A stretch of 64,000 nt of DNA from Crocinitomicaceae bacterium. Its GTDB lineage: Bacteria > Bacteroidota > Bacteroidia > Flavobacteriales_D > Crocinitomicaceae. Each line of letters opens with the position of its first letter. The first letter of the stretch is position 1. Below, one piece after another: positions 60,587-64,000 of the stretch. The notes beneath the pieces were generated by a model. It was not told where the DNA came from and ran no database searches. It saw nothing but the letters and a program-made list of their open reading frames with translations. The stretch is from assembly GCA_029254025.1 (NCBI GenBank), contig JAQWYK010000034.1, positions 62,001-126,000 of the forward strand, read 5' to 3'. Both the position numbers and the translations under genes were made by a program.

Positions 60587-60616
60587 CAAAGATAGGTAAA
60601 TCAAATTATAATGCAA
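60587..60616 (-). promoter_or_regulatory. Promoter of the str-S10-spc-alpha cluster
   Basis: Minus-strand -33 TTG (60614-60616), 19-bp spacer, and -7 TATCTTTG (60587-60594), a full match to the Bacteroidota promoter. The leader before rpsL is about 50 nt. Confidence 0.8.
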
Positions 60617-60776
60617 CAGTTTGGATGAAAAACTTTGATTTTTATTTCAAGGGAGGTGATTCACATCACGCATCAACTCTTCGCTTTGCGCAATTCAATT
60701 TTTAAAAATGACTGTTTCTTTCGCACATTCATCCGATTATTTTCTGAAAGAGTCAAAAAAGGATGAGTACTCTTAT

Positions 60777-61148
60777 TTATCTGTGTTGGTCCAATAAGAT
60801 AATGTTTCCGTCTGGATCTGAGATCATGGCACTTGCAGGTCCGCTTCCTTCTTCATCCGCTTCACTTATCATCTCCAAACCTACTGATTTGAGGGCCTTT
60901 TGTATTGTTCGAATATCTTGAAATTCTTCCACATTCTCGGCATTCTCATCCCATCCAGGGTTAAATGTCAAGATATTCCCCTGAAACATCCCTTGAAACA
61001 AACCAATGATGGCTTGTTCATTTTTCATTATGAGGTAATTATCCGCCATACTCCCTCCCATCACTTGAAAGCCCAGCTTTTCATAGAACGATTTAGACAC
61101 TGACAGATCCTTTACATTTAAACTCATTGAGAATACTCCTAATTTCAT
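60777..61148 (-). CDS. VOC superfamily protein (glyoxalase/bleomycin-resistance-like)
   Basis: 123 residues with two beta-alpha-beta-beta-beta modules; SLNVKDLSVSKSFYEKLGFQV at the start and ISDPDGNIILLDQ at the end. The His/Glu metal set is incomplete by eye, so catalytic type is open. It has its own promoter. Confidence 0.85.
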   Translation of the reverse strand: MKLGVFSMSLNVKDLSVSKSFYEKLGFQVMGGSMADNYLIMKNEQAIIGLFQGMFQGNILTFNPGWDENAENVEEFQDIRTIQKALKSVGLEMISEADEEGSGPASAMISDPDGNIILLDQHR

Positions 61149-61208
61149 ATACTTCTACTATAATACAACTAATAATTCGAGGGAGCAGTCGATAGCCACC
61201 TTCGAAAA

Positions 61209-61238
61209 CAAAGCTAAGCACTATTTACAGTTTTTCAA
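61209..61238 (-). promoter_or_regulatory. Promoter of the VOC gene (TTG, 19 bp, TAGCTTTG)
   Basis: Minus-strand -33 TTG at 61236-61238 and -7 TAGCTTTG at 61209-61216 with exactly 19 bp between. Leader about 55 nt. Confidence 0.65.
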
Positions 61239-61292
61239 AAGAATACAAAAAACATATTTATGGAAGTAAATAATCTTAATAACAATATTGCT

Positions 61293-61307
61293 ATATAATT
61301 ATATTTA
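61293..61307 (+). promoter_or_regulatory. Putative ArsR operator and -7 box
   Basis: A 12-bp perfect palindrome ATATAATTATAT (61293-61304) overlaps a -7-like TATATTTA (61300-61307), 13 bp before the ArsR-family start codon. A second 8-bp palindrome CAATATTG is at 61283-61290. This placement suits autorepression, but the region is very AT-rich. Confidence 0.4.
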
Positions 61308-61320
61308 TTAATTTTACATC

Positions 61321-61653
61321 ATGGGAACAACAAACACAACCCTTTACACAAAAGAACACAATGAACAAGCAGAACTATTCAAGGCTCTTGGGCATCCTGC
61401 TCGGTTAAAGATCATAACACATCTACTCGCGGTTAAGTCATGTATCTGTGGAGATATTGTTAGCGCTATTCAATTATCCCAACCAAGTATTACTCGGCAT
61501 TTAAAAGTACTGAAAGACGCTCGAGTAATTCAAGGAACTATAGAAGGCAACTCTGTTTGCTATTGTTTGGACCCTCAAACCATTTCAAAATTAAACGAGC
61601 TTGTTTCGTTGATGGCAATAGACATTGAATCGACCAATGAACAATGCTGCTAA
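61321..61653 (+). CDS. ArsR-family metal(loid)-sensing repressor
   Basis: 110 residues with a winged helix-turn-helix: FKALGHPARLKIITHLL, then LSQPSITRHLKVLKDARVI. Cysteines at 41 and 43 (SCICGD) sit where ArsR binds arsenite, and a C-terminal Cys pair ends the protein. It should repress its own operon until metalloid binds. The next two genes belong to arsenic-type clusters. Confidence 0.9.
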   Translation: MGTTNTTLYTKEHNEQAELFKALGHPARLKIITHLLAVKSCICGDIVSAIQLSQPSITRHLKVLKDARVIQGTIEGNSVCYCLDPQTISKLNELVSLMAIDIESTNEQCC

Positions 61654-61664
61654 AACTAATAAAG

Positions 61665-62135
61665 ATGAAAATAAGTGAAATAAGAAGTATACTTAATGGA
61701 TTAGAGAAACTAGTATTTCAATTACCTGATGGAAGCACCGTCCCTAATCATTTCCATGTAACCGAAATCGGAGCTGTAACACGTCACTTTATTGACTGCG
61801 GAGGAACTGAGCGCATAGAGAAGAAAATTAATTTTCAGCTATGGGAGGCGGATGATTTTGACCATCGTCTTGCACCAGAGAAACTTTCAAGAATCATTGA
61901 CCTTTCCATAAACAAACTTGGATTAGGTGATTTAGATGTTGAAGTAGAGTACCAGAAAGACACAATTGGAAAGTACAATCTTCAATTCGATGGTAATATT
62001 TTTCAATTGACCTTTACGAAAACAGCTTGTCTCGCAGAAGATAGTTGTGGAATCCCGGCTTCAAAAACAAGAATTCAGCTCCAAACCCTAGGGAATGATA
62101 ATGCTTCCTGTACCCCTGGAGGAGGCTGTTTCTAG
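61665..62135 (+). CDS. DUF6428-like protein of arsenic clusters
   Basis: 156 residues from ATG 61665; a start at 61644 would overlap the regulator stop. It has no signal or helix. VPNHFHVTEIGAVTRHFIDC and QLWEADDFDHRL match the family I know as DUF6428, usually placed with arsR in Bacteroidota. Cys residues near the end (CTPGGGCF) could bind metalloid. Function unknown. Confidence 0.75.
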   Translation: MKISEIRSILNGLEKLVFQLPDGSTVPNHFHVTEIGAVTRHFIDCGGTERIEKKINFQLWEADDFDHRLAPEKLSRIIDLSINKLGLGDLDVEVEYQKDTIGKYNLQFDGNIFQLTFTKTACLAEDSCGIPASKTRIQLQTLGNDNASCTPGGGCF

Positions 62136-62174
62136 CACTCTGAATTCCAACCATGCTAAATTCCGCACAGTATT

Positions 62175-62786
62175 ATGTACCTTACTATTAGAGATTATTG
62201 TATACAAAGGATAAAAGAATTTGATCATATACCCCAAGCTCGCAAGGATTTATTAAGACATATTGCATAATATATAGTCCAAAATAAAAACAAAAAATAT
62301 CCAATTCAGCTTGTATATATGTGCACTCACAACTCACGTCGGAGTCATTTTGGGCAAATATGGGCTGCGGTGGCTGCTGATTATTACGGTATTGAAAATG
62401 TTATAACCTATTCTGGAGGCACAGAAGCTACAGCCTTACATGAAAATGCTATTTATACCTTATTATCAGTTGGTTTTGATCTTATTGCAGAAGATGATAC
62501 AGAGAATTCCAAATACACTTTTCTATTTGGAAAAAATAAATCGACCGTATGTTTTTCTAAAACATATGACTCCCCAGAAAACCCTAAAGAAAACTTCGCG
62601 GCGATTATGATGTGTTCTGATGCAGAGGATAACTGTCCGTTTATTCCTGGTGTCGATTTGAGAATAGCCACTACTTACGACGACCCTAAGAATTTTGACA
62701 GAACAGATTTACAAACAGAAAAGTATGCGCAACGATGTTCTCAAATTGCTCGAGAATGTCTATTTATGTTTAGCCTTGTAGACTAA
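62175..62786 (+). pseudogene. Low-molecular-weight phosphatase/arsenate-reductase-like gene with in-frame TAA
   Basis: Reading from ATG 62175 gives MYLTIRDYCIQRIKEFDHIP..., a helical N-domain, with TAA at codon 32 (62268-62270). The frame then continues YIVQNK...PIQLVY into the catalytic CTHNSRRS (CX5R, Cys50-Arg56 of the full reading). It ends ...CLFMFSLVD. The full 203-codon frame fits the family. A protein from ATG 62319 would lose the strand before the P-loop. A single C-to-A change (TCA to TAA) would explain the stop. The family reduces arsenate or removes protein phosphotyrosine. Confidence 0.75.
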
Positions 62787-62860
62787 AGTTAGCTTCACCT
62801 CTCTTTCACGTTTCGACGCCATCAACTCTTCTTTCAATCTAAAAAGTAAACATCACTATT

Positions 62861-64000
62861 CTACTTTCTAAAGTCATACTTTAATACATGAACGCGTTGA
62901 GCCGAGTACACAGTTGTTCTTCCAGATGTGTAAAACGCTACTACACACACCAATAAATACCATAAACCTCCTGTAGGACCAAACATTTCCACACCCATAA
63001 TAGCGCAAGCCAAGGGTGTATTTGTAGCACCCGCAAAGACAGCTATAAAACCAAGACCAGCAACAAACGATAAAGGCAATCCAAAGTATATGGCCAAAGT
63101 ACTTCCTAATGTTGCGCCGATAAAAAATAAAGGGGTCGCTTCGCCACCTTTAAACCCTACCGCTAAAGTGAACAGAGTGAATAAAAACTTCACAGCGAAC
63201 ACTCCTCCATGAGAAGCCTCGGTAAAAGCATCTTGTATTATTGGGATCCCCAACCCGGAATATGCCTCTAAATTTAGGGTGACAAAAACGACTGCTAGTA
63301 ATAAGCCTCCTAGCGATAAACGAACAATTGAATTGGGTAATAGTTGTTGAACCCCCTCTGTGAGATATTTTTTACCCCAACTAAAAAGCCCTGCTACTCC
63401 TCCGAAAATCCCTCCCAAGAATAGAACAGAACCGATATGCTGTAAGGTGAAAATTGGGACTTCCGAAATGGTATACCCAGTATGCGAAACACCCCATACT
63501 TGACAAGATAAATCTGACAGAAAACTGACTAGTACAATCGGCAATAGGCCTATTAAATTGAAAGCTCGGGCCCTATCTAATTCTACAGCAAAAACAGCTC
63601 CTGCTAATGGCGTCCCGAAGACACCTGCAAATCCCGCAGCCGCTCCCATTCTTAAAATAATTTTTCGGTTTAACTGTATCGTTTTAAACAATCCCCCTAT
63701 CCAATCCGCTATTGCGCCTCCCATTTGAACAGCCGTCCCCTCTCTTCCAGCGGAACCACCAAACAAATGCGTTAAAAGAGTACCAACAACAACCAAGGGC
63801 GCTAACTTCCAATGAATCCTTCTATGAGGCTCCACCATTTCATCGATCAATAAATTGGTCTCTTTTTCAACTCCGTTTGCAAAGAAGTGATAAACAATTC
63901 CAATGATTAATCCACCTAATGGCAAGAAAAATATCAGTACTCCATAATTCGTGCGTGCTTCAGTCACTACGTCAAGTAACCATAGAAATAATGCAGAGGA
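62861..64000 (-). CDS. Voltage-gated chloride channel family (ClC) protein, N-terminus outside window
   Basis: Open frame from the window edge (SSALFLWLLDVV...) to TAA at 62861, about 379 residues seen. The anion-selectivity motif GSAGREGTAVQMG with the gating Glu and GLGIPI are present. There are about ten helices. The GTG at 63967 is internal; the true start is upstream of the window. No CBS domain. It may act as a chloride or fluoride channel or exchanger. Confidence 0.9.
   Translation of the reverse strand, partial: SSALFLWLLDVVTEARTNYGVLIFFLPLGGLIIGIVYHFFANGVEKETNLLIDEMVEPHRRIHWKLAPLVVVGTLLTHLFGGSAGREGTAVQMGGAIADWIGGLFKTIQLNRKIILRMGAAAGFAGVFGTPLAGAVFAVELDRARAFNLIGLLPIVLVSFLSDLSCQVWGVSHTGYTISEVPIFTLQHIGSVLFLGGIFGGVAGLFSWGKKYLTEGVQQLLPNSIVRLSLGGLLLAVVFVTLNLEAYSGLGIPIIQDAFTEASHGGVFAVKFLFTLFTLAVGFKGGEATPLFFIGATLGSTLAIYFGLPLSFVAGLGFIAVFAGATNTPLACAIMGVEMFGPTGGLWYLLVCVVAFYTSGRTTVYSAQRVHVLKYDFRK

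Noticed and set aside
60656-60669. GTGAT/ATCAC hairpin between VOC and rpsL as a terminator
   Set aside because: Only 5 bp and no T-run on the minus strand after it.

Overview
The window is a chromosomal segment of a Bacteroidota bacterium, most likely of the Flavobacteriales (the mix of families resembles Fluviicola/Crocinitomicaceae, but that is inference). Evidence: type IX secretion (T9SS) C-terminal sorting tails on several secreted proteins, a TonB receptor with a carboxypeptidase-regulatory N-domain, families seen mainly in this phylum (DUF5606-like, DUF6913-like, PF14121-like porin, DUF6428-like), zinc-free L36 and S14, and promoters of the Bacteroidota form TTG / about 19 bp / TAnnTTTG. 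No tRNA, rRNA, CRISPR array or intact transposase was seen.

Layout. 1-5.04 kb: minus-strand surface/secretion cluster (partial multidomain secreted protein, TonB receptor, lamin-tail protein). 5.4-8.7 kb: an MscS-like gene broken by an in-frame TGA, a family 9 glycosyltransferase and a porin. 8.8-12.9 kb: bioB-bioF, two small membrane proteins and an OmpA-type lipoprotein. 13-19.1 kb: a repeat-rich exported protein, two subtilases (one with a T9SS tail) and a DUF5606-like protein with a histone-H1-like tail. 19.2-23.9 kb: an SDR, two tandem PaaE-type reductases, two membrane proteins and trmD. 24-25.4 kb: an accessory island with a truncated nuclease, a folded repeat and a small T9SS cargo gene. 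25.4-33 kb: an APC permease, a radical SAM/GNAT pair, and a four-gene operon of outer-membrane protein, lipoprotein, fatty acid desaturase and sterol-desaturase-like hydroxylase. 33-39.5 kb: dapA, a DUF6913-like gene, ligA, prmC, a small anchored protein and acs. 39.6-40.4 kb: a heavily decayed TauE/SafE transporter pseudogene. 40.5-43.4 kb: an HD hydrolase, der and era.

43.5-60.6 kb is one long minus-strand str-S10-spc-alpha cluster from rpsL to rplQ, with a textbook promoter before rpsL and a strong hairpin terminator after rplQ. There is no tuf between fusA and rpsJ, and no adk or map next to secY. At 60.8-64 kb lie a VOC protein, a reduced arsenic-type cluster (ArsR regulator, DUF6428-like protein, and a phosphatase/arsenate-reductase-like gene with an in-frame TAA) and a partial ClC chloride channel.

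The main unexpected points are three broken genes in an otherwise tidy genome, near-leaderless promoters before trmD and the glycosyltransferase, the folded element in the 24.3 kb island, and the operon joining two membrane di-iron lipid enzymes to a lipoprotein and a predicted outer-membrane barrel. No clear-cut new defence or mobile system was found.
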